Shown: positions 8,907 through 16,032 of the stretch, piece after piece
How the letters are laid out: each line of letters begins with the position of its first letter
Numbering within the stretch: the stretch's first letter is position 1
Origin: a virus
DNA: 42,339 nt
Virus record (IMG/VR): IMGVR_UViG_3300046792_000103
Coordinates: 1-42,339 of that record
Direction: 5' to 3' (one strand)
Made by a program: the position numbers and the translations under genes
The notes under the pieces: generated by a model
Told to the model about the DNA's origin: nothing
The model's input: only the letters and a program-made list of their open reading frames with translations
Databases searched by the model: none

Positions 8907-8948
8907 CCAGCCTGGGCCTGGCTTCCCGCGTCCCCGCGCCCAGGCTGG
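8907..8948 (+). terminator. First hairpin of a tandem terminator
   Basis: Bases 8907-8917 and 8938-8948 are perfect 11-bp inverted repeats with a 20-nt loop, starting four bases after the late-operon stop. It precedes the stronger terminator at 8961. Confidence 0.6.
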
Positions 8949-8960
8949 ACCAACGCAAGA

Positions 8961-8993
8961 GCCCCGCCCTTCCATCAGGAGGGCGGGGCCTTT
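8961..8993. terminator. Bidirectional intrinsic terminator between convergent operons
   Basis: A perfect 10-bp GC stem (8961-8970 with 8980-8989) and a 9-nt loop is followed by CTTT on the plus strand and TCTT on the minus strand. It separates the plus-strand lysis genes from the minus-strand cluster ending at 9036. A 9-bp inverted repeat (CTGGACCAA at 8945 and TTGGTCCAG at 9017) flanks it. Confidence 0.85.
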
Positions 8994-9035
8994 CCGCGTT
9001 CCCCGAGCAAGGCCATTGGTCCAGGGAGGCGAAAC

Positions 9036-9200
9036 CTACCGCTGCCAGTCCATCTTGCCGACTTGATCCCGAGCCTGCTTGAGACCCATGCGCTGGTCGC
9101 TGTCCACAGTCTCCCGGATCTCGTCATCCAGCCAGTTCATTAGTTCGACGGCATCGACATACCTCGGTACCGAAGCCTTCTTGCGCCATGGCCAGTCCAT
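9036..9200 (-). CDS. Small hypothetical protein (54 aa)
   Basis: This is the last gene of the minus-strand cluster. ATG at 9200 shares one base with the upstream gene's stop (TGATG) and the stop is TAG 9036-9038. The protein is Trp-rich at its N-terminus (MDWPWRKK), then charged and helical (VELMNWLDDEIRETVDSDQR). No family is recognised. The tight overlap with its neighbour supports it as real. Confidence 0.6.
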   Translation of the reverse strand: MDWPWRKKASVPRYVDAVELMNWLDDEIRETVDSDQRMGLKQARDQVGKMDWQR

Positions 9201-9454
9201 CAGATGCGCTCCAACCGGGTCAGCACGTACGACCGGTCATGCACCAACAGGTGCGAGTCCAGCGTCCCCGTCAACGGGGTGTCCCAGTAGATCTGGATCC
9301 CGATCGACAACACCGCCACGACAGTCCCGGTGCCGTAGTCGCGGGACCGGAACCGGTTGCCACGTTCGATGTCGTCACCCGGCTGCTTGTCGTTGCGGTG
9401 GTCTACCTGTGACTCAGGCGAGATGCCGTACAGCTCGCGGCGTGGCTCGGTCAT
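9200..9454 (-). CDS. Hypothetical protein (84 aa)
   Basis: ATG 9454 overlaps the previous stop by ATGA and has AAGGTG upstream. The C-terminal half (TVVAVLSIGIQIYWDTPL) looks like short beta strands and not a membrane span. No family is recognised. Confidence 0.65.
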   Translation of the reverse strand: MTEPRRELYGISPESQVDHRNDKQPGDDIERGNRFRSRDYGTGTVVAVLSIGIQIYWDTPLTGTLDSHLLVHDRSYVLTRLERI

Positions 9455-10155
9455 GACGTCACCTTCGGGAGCGCCTCGATCAGGTCGGCATCCTTCGCCC
9501 CTTCAAGGAACGTGCCGCCGATCATCATGGCCGAGGGCGCCCACCCGGACCGCACCAGCGCCTCGGCAGCGGTGCGGCGCATCGGCTGCTGGTCGTAGTC
9601 CATGCCGACAGTGGCGAGGTGGTCGACCAGTTCGTCCGCCGAGGCGAAGACCGGAGTGACGGGACTGCCCTCACTCACGGTCTCGTAGAGCACCCAGCCG
9701 AGCTCATCCTCGGGTGCATCGAAGTCGGGCATGTATGCCTCGCGGGTCGGCTCGGTGGCGTACTCGCTGTACGGGTAGCCTGCCAGCAGTTCCTCGACGG
9801 TGCTCGGGAAGAACTCGCGGACCACCGTCTCGCCGTCGTCCGCGTAGACCTGATACGGCTGCGGCCAACCTCGCGTGCCGTCGCGATTCTCGAAGCCTTC
9901 GGGCGAGTGGTATCGCATCAGGAACTGAAGGTGCTCATGCTCACCGGCTTCCCATTCGACGCGTTCCCGCGCCCACTTCTCATGCGCTGGGGTGAAGGAC
10001 TCGCCATAGAGCGGCACGAACCGCTCGGTCTGGCCATGTAGGCGCGAAGCTGGCTCACCTCGGCGCGCACGTCCCAATGCCTGGGACTCCCAGTATGGGT
10101 TGAACTCGACTGGGTGCTTCCATCCGACCGGAACTCTACGTACCTCGCGGCTCAT
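9451..10155 (-). CDS. Acidic hypothetical protein (234 aa)
   Basis: ATG 10155 has GGAGG in front and overlaps the previous stop (ATGA). The protein begins with a basic, aromatic segment (VPVGWKHPVEFNPYW) and is mainly acidic from residue 60 on, with repeated TVEEL/ADEL helices. It is soluble with no cysteine cluster. The longer ORF reaching 10407 lacks a ribosome site and runs through the neighbouring gene. No family is recognised. Confidence 0.7.
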   Translation of the reverse strand: MSREVRRVPVGWKHPVEFNPYWESQALGRARRGEPASRLHGQTERFVPLYGESFTPAHEKWARERVEWEAGEHEHLQFLMRYHSPEGFENRDGTRGWPQPYQVYADDGETVVREFFPSTVEELLAGYPYSEYATEPTREAYMPDFDAPEDELGWVLYETVSEGSPVTPVFASADELVDHLATVGMDYDQQPMRRTAAEALVRSGWAPSAMMIGGTFLEGAKDADLIEALPKVTS

Positions 10156-10475
10156 CGCTCCGCCTCCTGTTTGGCTTGCTGGATACCGTCCCACTGCTCG
10201 GCCATGCAGTGCACCGCGTGCGCGGCCAGCGGAAGCTCGCCGGGCCGGGTGGTCCACCAACCTCGTGGATGATTGGACGCGGTGAGTCGCTTCCCGCACG
10301 CGGTGATCATCGCCCTGCCGTCGTCCTCTTCGCGGACAATCTGGTGAGCTCTGATCGGGTAGCCGTAGTACGGGTGATTGATCGTGTTGCAGATGTCCAT
10401 CGCCCACGTCACTGCGCCTGGGGTCGCTGGTTGCGCATCCGGGAGGACGGAAGGCTCCTGCTCTGGCTCGCTCAT
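10152..10475 (-). CDS. Hypothetical protein (107 aa)
   Basis: ATG 10475 follows an ideal AGGAGGTGA ribosome site. The first 20 residues are acidic and Pro-rich. The rest contains Cys and His in ITACGKRLT and AHAVHCMAEQ, possibly a metal or redox site. Its neighbours are overlapping genes of the same minus-strand cluster. No function is assigned. Confidence 0.7.
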   Translation of the reverse strand: MSEPEQEPSVLPDAQPATPGAVTWAMDICNTINHPYYGYPIRAHQIVREEDDGRAMITACGKRLTASNHPRGWWTTRPGELPLAAHAVHCMAEQWDGIQQAKQEAER

Positions 10476-10687
10476 GCGGTCACCTCCTGAACGTACCGGT
10501 TGAGTTCCGCCCACTGCGCCTCGGTGGCCTCCACCCTGAACACACCGGTCGAGTACCCCTTGAAGAACTCCCGCTCGGGTGGAGGCTGGGGAACCTGCTC
10601 CCACGTCACACCGGACGAGTTGAGGTGCCGGCGGAACAGGTGCGTGGCGATCGCACCATGGACGGTGACCGTGCGGGGCTCACTCAT
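10472..10687 (-). CDS. Small hypothetical protein (71 aa)
   Basis: ATG 10687, with AAGGTGG upstream, lies 8 bp inside the previous gene. It is a compact soluble protein with a likely beta start (RTVTVHGAIATHLF) and a C-terminal helix (EAQWAELNRYVQEV). No family is recognised. Confidence 0.65.
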   Translation of the reverse strand: MSEPRTVTVHGAIATHLFRRHLNSSGVTWEQVPQPPPEREFFKGYSTGVFRVEATEAQWAELNRYVQEVTA

Positions 10688-11123
10688 CCGCGAGCCACCT
10701 TTCGAACTCGGTCACTCGCCACTCATCCCGAAAGCCTTCGCGGTCGGCGTACGGCTCAGCCAGCAGGCGCACCGTCTCGCATGGCCAGTCTGCGTTAGCG
10801 CCAGCACCACCAGCGCAGCATCTGCACAGCATGCCGATGCCTTCATGGAGGTGCGGCGCGTGCAGCGCGAGGATCTGCCGGTCGGCTGCGATCCGGGCCA
10901 GCGCGAAGGAATCCGGGTCGGGCTCCAAGAACTCTGAGATGTACCTCTCCCGCGGTATGAACTCGGGCCGCCCGCCATGCTCCCAGCGAATGAACATGAG
11001 TCCGTCATCCGCTGTCATCACTTCGGCCAACTCCATGCCCTCGCGCGGCCGGTACCTTCCCGCCTCGCGCTTCTCCTGCTCATCCCAGACCCGGGTGAGC
11101 CACTCAACCAGGTCGGCGGTCAT
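10680..11123 (-). CDS. DUF6221-like protein (147 aa)
   Basis: The start LVEWLTRVWDEQEKREAG and the later SFALARIAADRQILALH, a Cys pair (MLCRCCAG) and VRLLAEPYADREGFRDEW match the layout of a short actinobacterial protein family I remember as DUF6221, common in Streptomyces and in actinophages. Its function is unknown. ATG 11123 is preferred over an upstream TTG because GGGAG lies eight bases before it. Confidence 0.72.
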   Translation of the reverse strand: MTADLVEWLTRVWDEQEKREAGRYRPREGMELAEVMTADDGLMFIRWEHGGRPEFIPRERYISEFLEPDPDSFALARIAADRQILALHAPHLHEGIGMLCRCCAGGAGANADWPCETVRLLAEPYADREGFRDEWRVTEFERWLADE

Positions 11124-11305
11124 GGCAGCTGCTCCCAACGCTCGCCAGTCCAGCGGACCGTGATCCGCTCCTCGGTGTGCTTGTCGACGCCAGACAGGTG
11201 GTCGTAGACCTCGGGGATCTCGTCATCCAGGTAGGCATCCGACGTGAAGCCGTTTGGCATGTGGTACTCGATCTTGGGGCCGCCCAGGTCATCCACGGGG
11301 GTCAC
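11120..11305 (-). CDS. Small hypothetical protein (61 aa)
   Basis: GTG 11305 overlaps the previous stop and AGGGA lies upstream. The stop overlaps the next start by ATGA. It is an acidic soluble protein ending in a Trp-rich beta segment (ERITVRWTGERWEQLP). No family is recognised. Confidence 0.6.
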   Translation of the reverse strand: MTPVDDLGGPKIEYHMPNGFTSDAYLDDEIPEVYDHLSGVDKHTEERITVRWTGERWEQLP

Positions 11306-11454
11306 ATCAGATCCCTGAGCTTGCTTGGACGAGCCGGTGCATCCAGATCCTCCAGGAGGGCTTCGAACGCCTCAACTGGGATCGTCACGTGCGCCTCAAT
11401 GGGAGGTGGCGCAGCCTCGTCGACGTCCTGCTCGCGCTTGCTATCGTTCGTCAC
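11302..11454 (-). CDS. Small ribbon-helix-like or DUF1778-type protein (50 aa)
   Basis: GTG 11454 has AAGGAG seven bases upstream. The segment IEAHVTIPVEAFEALLEDLDAPARPSKL is the typical strand-helix pattern of short DUF1778-like proteins (substrate-free antitoxin-like folds), which in phages often occur alone. No toxin gene is recognisable beside it. The assignment is tentative. Confidence 0.55.
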   Translation of the reverse strand: MTNDSKREQDVDEAAPPPIEAHVTIPVEAFEALLEDLDAPARPSKLRDLM

Positions 11455-11483
11455 AGCTGAACTCCTTAGTCAGTTCGGCTACT

Positions 11484-11520
11484 GCGCCCTTCGCCCCGAC
11501 AGGCGGAGGGCGCTCTTTTC
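11484..11520 (+). terminator. Intrinsic terminator facing the plus direction
   Basis: Stem 11484-11490 with 11507-11513 and an inner 4-bp stem are followed by TCTTTTC. The T-tract is on the plus strand, opposite to the surrounding genes, so it would stop antisense read-through from the late operon. It may also act as a processing hairpin between two minus-strand genes. Confidence 0.6.
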
Positions 11521-11531
11521 GTCTGTTCAGA

Positions 11532-12290
11532 CTACCGCTTGGCGCACTCAGGGCGTGTCGGGTCACCACACGTCTCGTGGCCGATCACCCGCACCCCACA
11601 CCCGGTACAGGTGTACAGGGTGGAGTTCACGCCGTCGCCGTTCCGGAGGTTGAGCACGGCGTCGGTGGCCTCTTCCGCGACCTGGGACGGTTGCAGGCCA
11701 GGCTTGATTGCAGCGGCGTAGATCAGCCGCCAGATCTCGTGCCGGGTCGCTCCGTCACTCACCCCCGCGCTCAGGGAGGCGACTACCTGAGGCCGCATGA
11801 ACGGCTGCGCTGCCTCCAGGCCGCTCCGGACGCGCGCGACAAAGGCTTCCTCGTCGTCCCCCTGTCCGCAGTCGATCCAGTCCCGGAACGCCTCCACCGC
11901 CTCGTCACTCACCCCCGCCGACAGGGCGGGAACGTTCGCTGGCGGGGCGTTGTGCTGGCGGTAGATGAACAGGTCCCACGGACCGTCGTACTGCTCATCC
12001 AGTTCGGCCGCGTGCTGGAACACCTTCTCGGTGATCTCGTCCGCCACCTCGTCACTTGCCGCTGGCGGGATCTCGATCACCAGGAAGCGCGTCCCCGGTT
12101 CGTAGTCATGCTCGGGGGCAGGCTCTACAGGATGGGCGGCGGCGTACGCCTCGGCGAAGCGGTCGACGTGCTCGGCGTACGTGTCGACGCCGGACTCCTC
12201 GTCGCGCTCGATACCCTTATGCAGGTCGTAGTCCGCGTGCGCGACGACCTTCCGCAGAGCGGCATCCACGGCCGCACGATCCAGGCTCAC
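11532..12290 (-). CDS. Hypothetical protein with C-terminal zinc ribbon (252 aa)
   Basis: GTG 12290 overlaps the previous stop and has GAGG eight bases upstream. The protein is acidic and helical. A duplicated motif occurs at NVPALSAGVSD and VVASLSAGVSD (about residues 119-129 and 171-181), each followed by a helix. The last 35 residues hold four cysteines (YTCTGCGV, ETCGD, PECAKR) that can form a zinc ribbon. No named family. Confidence 0.7.
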   Translation of the reverse strand: MSLDRAAVDAALRKVVAHADYDLHKGIERDEESGVDTYAEHVDRFAEAYAAAHPVEPAPEHDYEPGTRFLVIEIPPAASDEVADEITEKVFQHAAELDEQYDGPWDLFIYRQHNAPPANVPALSAGVSDEAVEAFRDWIDCGQGDDEEAFVARVRSGLEAAQPFMRPQVVASLSAGVSDGATRHEIWRLIYAAAIKPGLQPSQVAEEATDAVLNLRNGDGVNSTLYTCTGCGVRVIGHETCGDPTRPECAKR

Positions 12291-12469
12291 GACAACCTCA
12301 GCTCTCCACGGACCCAGCCGTTAGCCTCAGCCTCGGTGGCGAACCCCTGCTGCTGGACCTCGCGGCCGCCGAACAGGGAACCGATCCACTCCGGCTCGCC
12401 CCACTCGCGCTGCCCCTGCTCGACGGTGCCGGCGACCTCGCGCGTCTCGCGATCCCGGTAGGTGATCAT
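12287..12469 (-). CDS. Small hypothetical protein (60 aa)
   Basis: ATG 12469 has GAGGAG upstream and overlaps the previous stop (ATGA). The sequence MITYRDRETREVAGTVEQGQ and later FATEAEANGWVRGEL suggest a small beta-rich fold with a C-terminal helix. No family is recognised. Confidence 0.65.
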   Translation of the reverse strand: MITYRDRETREVAGTVEQGQREWGEPEWIGSLFGGREVQQQGFATEAEANGWVRGELRLS

Positions 12470-12720
12470 GATTTCTCCTCGCCCTTGCGCCCACCCAGCT
12501 CCGGGGGGACCGCCTGGATGACCTTTACCAGCGCCATCTGCACCGCGACCATGCCCTGCCCCTCCAGTGACTCGTCCAGCACGTGCAGCCCGTACGCCTT
12601 CAACACCCGACACACGTCGTAGGCCATGCCGAGCGGCAGATCGCGGGCGGGCGTGTCGAGCGGCTTGATCTCCAGTGTCATCTCTTGCGCCTCCAGCGCA
12701 TCCCGCAGGCTGTCACTCAC
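12466..12720 (-). CDS. Hypothetical protein (84 aa)
   Basis: GTG 12720 overlaps the previous stop as GTGA and has GGAGG six bases before it. An in-frame ATG 39 bases further on also has GGAGG, so the start is uncertain. The sequence is mostly helical (LGMAYDVCRVLKAYGLHVLD) with a basic, acidic-capped end. No family is recognised. Confidence 0.65.
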   Translation of the reverse strand: MSDSLRDALEAQEMTLEIKPLDTPARDLPLGMAYDVCRVLKAYGLHVLDESLEGQGMVAVQMALVKVIQAVPPELGGRKGEEKS

Positions 12721-13112
12721 TTGGCGCCTCCGATCCGTCGCACCATCTCGGCGTTCGTGGCCAGCATGTGCTGGAACCACCCGAACAGCACCAGGATCAC
12801 GATCGTCCCCACCACCAGCGAACCCACACCGGCCGCGACGAACAGCATGCCGAACGGGTTGCTGTCGGTGCTGGCGACCCCGTTCGCGTCGATCGTGGCC
12901 GTCGGCTTGCTCACGTTGGCGCCGATCGCGATGTAGATGAACGAGCCGATGGCGTTCAGCACCAGCAGCACCCACTTGAGGACGCCGATCAGGCCGGCGG
13001 TTCGTGCGGCCTTGGCTGGGATCTTGTCGGACGGCACGTAGACCGCAGGCTGCTGCGGCTGGTCGGCGCCGGTGTAGTGGACTGGCGGTCGGTTGGCGTT
13101 GAAGTCACTCAT
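12717..13112 (-). CDS. Two-span membrane protein (131 aa)
   Basis: ATG 13112 has GGGGGAG upstream. A Pro-rich cytoplasmic-looking N-terminus (residues 1-35) leads to hydrophobic segments at about residues 38-64 and 87-113, separated by a polar loop (SKPTATIDANGVASTDSN). It sits directly behind the secreted protease gene, so the two may be co-expressed at the cell envelope. No family is recognised. Confidence 0.7.
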   Translation of the reverse strand: MSDFNANRPPVHYTGADQPQQPAVYVPSDKIPAKAARTAGLIGVLKWVLLVLNAIGSFIYIAIGANVSKPTATIDANGVASTDSNPFGMLFVAAGVGSLVVGTIVILVLFGWFQHMLATNAEMVRRIGGAK

Positions 13113-13141
13113 GATGTCTCCCCCTGTAGTTGCTGCTGGAA

Positions 13142-13840
13142 TCACGGGATCTGCTTCCGGGTGACCGTCGAGTACAGCCCCGCGGTCATCTTGATGCGGT
13201 ACTTGTCGTAGGCGTCCAGGCTGTGCCCCTCGCGCATGATCGACGTGACCCGCGGCTGGGCGTGGGACAGGCCGTACGCGTGCCCCAGCTCGTGCGCGAA
13301 CACGTCGGTCCACTCGCGCCCACCCCCACACGCCGTCCGCTGGTAGCCGGTCAGGTTGACCTTGATCAGCGGCCGGTTGTAGTTGACGCTGTTGCCCAGG
13401 TCGTAGGCCTGGTAGCTCGGCGGCAGCGTCATGGCGCACGTGTTGCCCATCGCCAACTTGTCGGCCTTCGTGAACGGGACGAACGTGACGTACCGGTTGC
13501 GCGGGAAGCCGTGCGCCGCGCACTGCCCGGCCTTGTTGTACGCCGACACCTTCAGCCGGGGGTCGATCGCCCGGTAGATGCGCGCGACCGCACCGAGCGG
13601 ATGGCCGGGGATGGACGAGTCGATGCAGATCCACCGGCTCGGCCAGCGCCACCCCTGGTACCAGCAGTACCCGTACGGGTCGCCCTCGTTGGCACACGAC
13701 GCCTTGGTTGTCGCGGTCGCGCCGGCAGTCAGGTACTCAGGCGGCGGTACGGCCTTGGTGGTGGGTGCGGCGAACAGTCCGGCCGCGACGATCACCAGCA
13801 CCGCGACGACGCGCATCGGGTTGGCGTTGAACTCGAACAC
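13142..13840 (-). CDS. Secreted metzincin-like zinc protease
   Basis: 232 residues from GTG 13840, preceded by GGGGAGAG. A hydrophobic export signal covers about residues 10-30. The zinc motif HELGHAYGLSH (H183, E184, H187, H193) is a full metzincin HExxHxxGxxH signature, with M202 in SIM as the Met-turn. Cysteines at 49, 59, 72, 107, 135 and 171 could form three disulfides, as expected outside the cell. It is the first gene of the minus-strand cluster, divergent from the integrase. I infer a protein-cutting enzyme released by the lysogen. The substrate is unknown. Confidence 0.85.
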   Translation of the reverse strand: MFEFNANPMRVVAVLVIVAAGLFAAPTTKAVPPPEYLTAGATATTKASCANEGDPYGYCWYQGWRWPSRWICIDSSIPGHPLGAVARIYRAIDPRLKVSAYNKAGQCAAHGFPRNRYVTFVPFTKADKLAMGNTCAMTLPPSYQAYDLGNSVNYNRPLIKVNLTGYQRTACGGGREWTDVFAHELGHAYGLSHAQPRVTSIMREGHSLDAYDKYRIKMTAGLYSTVTRKQIP

Positions 13841-13937
13841 GATTGGGCTCTCCCCTGTTGATCCGGCGAGCCCGCTCGATGGTGTGTTTCAGAGCGTCCG
13901 TGGCAAGCCGTGGCTTTGATAAGGCATACTATGCAGC
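13841..13937 (+). promoter_or_regulatory. Divergent promoter region; likely leaderless integrase promoter
   Basis: TGGCAA (13901-13906), an 18-nt spacer and CATACT (13925-13930) resemble a sigma-70 promoter whose start point would fall on or next to the integrase ATG at 13938. No good ribosome site lies near that ATG. The opposite direction must carry the promoter of the minus-strand cluster, but I see no clear consensus for it. Confidence 0.5.
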
Positions 13938-15311
13938 ATGAGAGAGCGTGGCGCAATATATTCGCGGATCAGCGATGACAGAGAAGGCCTTGAGCACGGC
14001 GTCATCCAGCAGGAGGCCGACTGTCACAAGCGCGGCAAGCGGGACAAGGTCCCCATCGCGGATCACCACGTCTACAGGGAGAACGACCGCGGCGCCTCCC
14101 GGCACTCGAAGAAGAAACGCCCCAAGTACGAAGCGATGCTCAAGGCAATCGAAGCCAGAGAGATCACCGTCGTCTACGCCTACTCCAACGGACGTCTCAC
14201 TCGCCGCCCAATGGAGCTCGAGGATCTGATCCAGCTGCACGAGCGGACTGGCGTACTGTTCCGCACCATCGTCTCCGGTGATGACGACCTCGCGACAGCA
14301 GACGGCCGGATGGTCGCGAGGATCAAAGCGGCGGTGGACGCGGCGGAGGCGGACCGGATCTCCGAGCGAGTGAAGGTGAACACGGCAGTACGCGCCAGGG
14401 CCGGACGCGCTCACGGTGGCCAGCGTCCGTATGGCTGGCAGGCTGAGGACCGCACGCAGCTGGACCGCAAGGAGCACAAGGTCATCAAGGAAGCCGTGAA
14501 GCGGGTATTCCAGGGCGACTCTCTCCGCTCCATCGCCGCCGACTTCAACCGGCGCAACATCCCCACGGTGATGGGTGCGCCATGGTCGATCTCAGGTATC
14601 CGCCGGCTCCTGACGAATCCACGGCTGGCCGGCATCCGTGTCCACCAGGGCAAGCCGGTCGGCAAGGGCGACTGGAAGCCCGCGATCACGGAGCTCGAGC
14701 ACCGACGGCTCACCCGCATCCTCACCGGCGAGGACCGGCGCACCGCGTCTGACAACCGGCGCAAGTACCGGATGACCGGACTCGCGATCTGTGCCGACTG
14801 CCGCATCCCGGTGGTCCTGCGGATCAACTCGCAGAAGGACCGACCGACACGGCAGTTCTACGGGTGCAAGCAATGCGGGATGATCCGCAAACGCGAGTGG
14901 GTGGACACCTACACCGACGGCGTGATGGAGGAGTTCCTTCGCGGCTACAAGCCGAAGCCACCGATCGCCGCAGACGAGAGGGCGGCACGGGAAGCAGTTC
15001 GGTTGCGCACGAAGATCGAGGACACGAAGGCGACGTTCTCCGAGTCCGACGTGATGACGCCGGCCGACCTGGAGAAGCTGCTCCGCGGCCTGTACCAGAA
15101 GCTTCAGGCCGCGGAGGACAAGGCGACCCCGCCGACGGTGGATGCCGTGCTGGATGGCGTGACGGGTGAGGACCCGAAGGTGCCATGGGTGGACATCCCG
15201 ATCGAACGCCAGCGCCGGATCATCGACCTGTTCTTCACTGTCGAGCTCCATCGGGGGAGACCGGGGATCCGCACGTTCGACCCGGAGACCGTGCAGTTCG
15301 TACCGAAGTAG
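13938..15311 (+). CDS. int: Large serine integrase
   Basis: A 457-residue serine recombinase that would join attP and attB to insert the phage. The catalytic domain covers residues 5-150: IYSRISDD holds the nucleophile S12, YSNGRLTRRPMELEDL is the conserved loop and helix, and ADRISERVK marks the long helix. The recombinase domain follows (about 165-260, with WSISGIRRLLTNPRLAG). A zinc ribbon uses C285, C288, C310 and C313. A coiled-coil segment lies at about 345-400. It starts at ATG 13938 with no Shine-Dalgarno. The terminator at 15313 ends it. attP should lie close by, but I cannot locate its core. Confidence 0.95.
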   Translation: MRERGAIYSRISDDREGLEHGVIQQEADCHKRGKRDKVPIADHHVYRENDRGASRHSKKKRPKYEAMLKAIEAREITVVYAYSNGRLTRRPMELEDLIQLHERTGVLFRTIVSGDDDLATADGRMVARIKAAVDAAEADRISERVKVNTAVRARAGRAHGGQRPYGWQAEDRTQLDRKEHKVIKEAVKRVFQGDSLRSIAADFNRRNIPTVMGAPWSISGIRRLLTNPRLAGIRVHQGKPVGKGDWKPAITELEHRRLTRILTGEDRRTASDNRRKYRMTGLAICADCRIPVVLRINSQKDRPTRQFYGCKQCGMIRKREWVDTYTDGVMEEFLRGYKPKPPIAADERAAREAVRLRTKIEDTKATFSESDVMTPADLEKLLRGLYQKLQAAEDKATPPTVDAVLDGVTGEDPKVPWVDIPIERQRRIIDLFFTVELHRGRPGIRTFDPETVQFVPK

Positions 15312-15312
15312 T

Positions 15313-15337
15313 GCCTCGCCGGGGTCCGGGGCGAGGC
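15313..15337. terminator. Hairpin between convergent integrase and membrane gene
   Basis: A perfect 8-bp stem (15313-15320 with 15330-15337) and 9-nt loop lie directly after the integrase stop and before the end of the minus-strand gene. It has no T-tract. It could terminate both directions. Confidence 0.6.
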
Positions 15338-15342
15338 TGCGT

Positions 15343-15969
15343 TCAGCCGAGCGGCAGACAGACCTTCACGCCGAGAAGGTTGAGCGTGCATGGGGTGGAC
15401 GGTGTCACCACAGGCAGTGTGACTGTGACCGTGGGGGTCGCCGGGAGGCTCACGGTCGGCGTGCTCGGATCGCTGGTCGGTGACTTCGTCGGCGTCCTCG
15501 TTGGCTTGGTCGTGGGCATTCGGGGCGGCTCCTTCGTCTTGGCCGGCTGCGTTGCGGACGGCAGTGCGGCCGGTGGTGGGGTGATCCGCATCGGCACTCG
15601 CGGAGGTGAGGTTCTCCGCGGGGTCGATGTGGCGGTGGGTCTTTTCGTTGGCTTGGCTTGGCGTGGCTGCGTGATCACCTGACCCGGCGGGTCGTTCGCC
15701 CCCGGCGGGCCTGGGTGTTCTGCGATGACGGCCCCTCCGACGGTGATCCCGGTGGCCATGAGTGCTACAGCGGCTCGCTTGTAGCTGCGCAGCCACTCCC
15801 CCAGTCCCCAGATCCCCGCTCCGAGAAGCCCGCCCTTGATGAGCTGGAACTTCCGCTTCCTCTCGCTGCGGTCCCTTTTCTCGGCCGCTGCCAGTCTCCG
15901 CTGCAGCTCGTCCGCTGCCGCCAGCCCCTCCTCGATGCGCCTCCGTAATGCCTCGTATTCATCTGGCAT
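15343..15969 (-). CDS. Membrane-anchored Pro/Thr-rich protein
   Basis: 208 residues. Residues 1-40 are a charged coiled coil, about 43-85 hold one or two hydrophobic segments, and about 90-185 are extremely rich in Pro, Thr, Ser and basic residues, like a stalk crossing the cell wall. The C-terminus has a Cys pair (PCTLNLLGVKVCLP) that could form a loop. No ribosome site precedes ATG 15969, but TACATA lies seven bases upstream, so it may be leaderless. Its place between integrase and repressor suggests expression in the lysogen, for example surface exclusion. That is inference. Confidence 0.7.
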   Translation of the reverse strand: MPDEYEALRRRIEEGLAAADELQRRLAAAEKRDRSERKRKFQLIKGGLLGAGIWGLGEWLRSYKRAAVALMATGITVGGAVIAEHPGPPGANDPPGQVITQPRQAKPTKRPTATSTPRRTSPPRVPMRITPPPAALPSATQPAKTKEPPRMPTTKPTRTPTKSPTSDPSTPTVSLPATPTVTVTLPVVTPSTPCTLNLLGVKVCLPLG

Positions 15970-16032
15970 CTACCACTATGTACACGAATTCACCACGCAG
16001 AGTAAGACCTCAGCTACCTGAGACTCGATCAC

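Noticed and set aside
10152-10407. Longer start for the 234-residue minus-strand protein
   Set aside because: The extension would cover the neighbouring gene completely, has no ribosome site, and the inner ATG 10155 has GGAGG and an ATGA overlap.
11302-11454. Toxin-antitoxin pair
   Set aside because: The small DUF1778-like protein could be an antitoxin, but no acetyltransferase or other toxin gene lies next to it.
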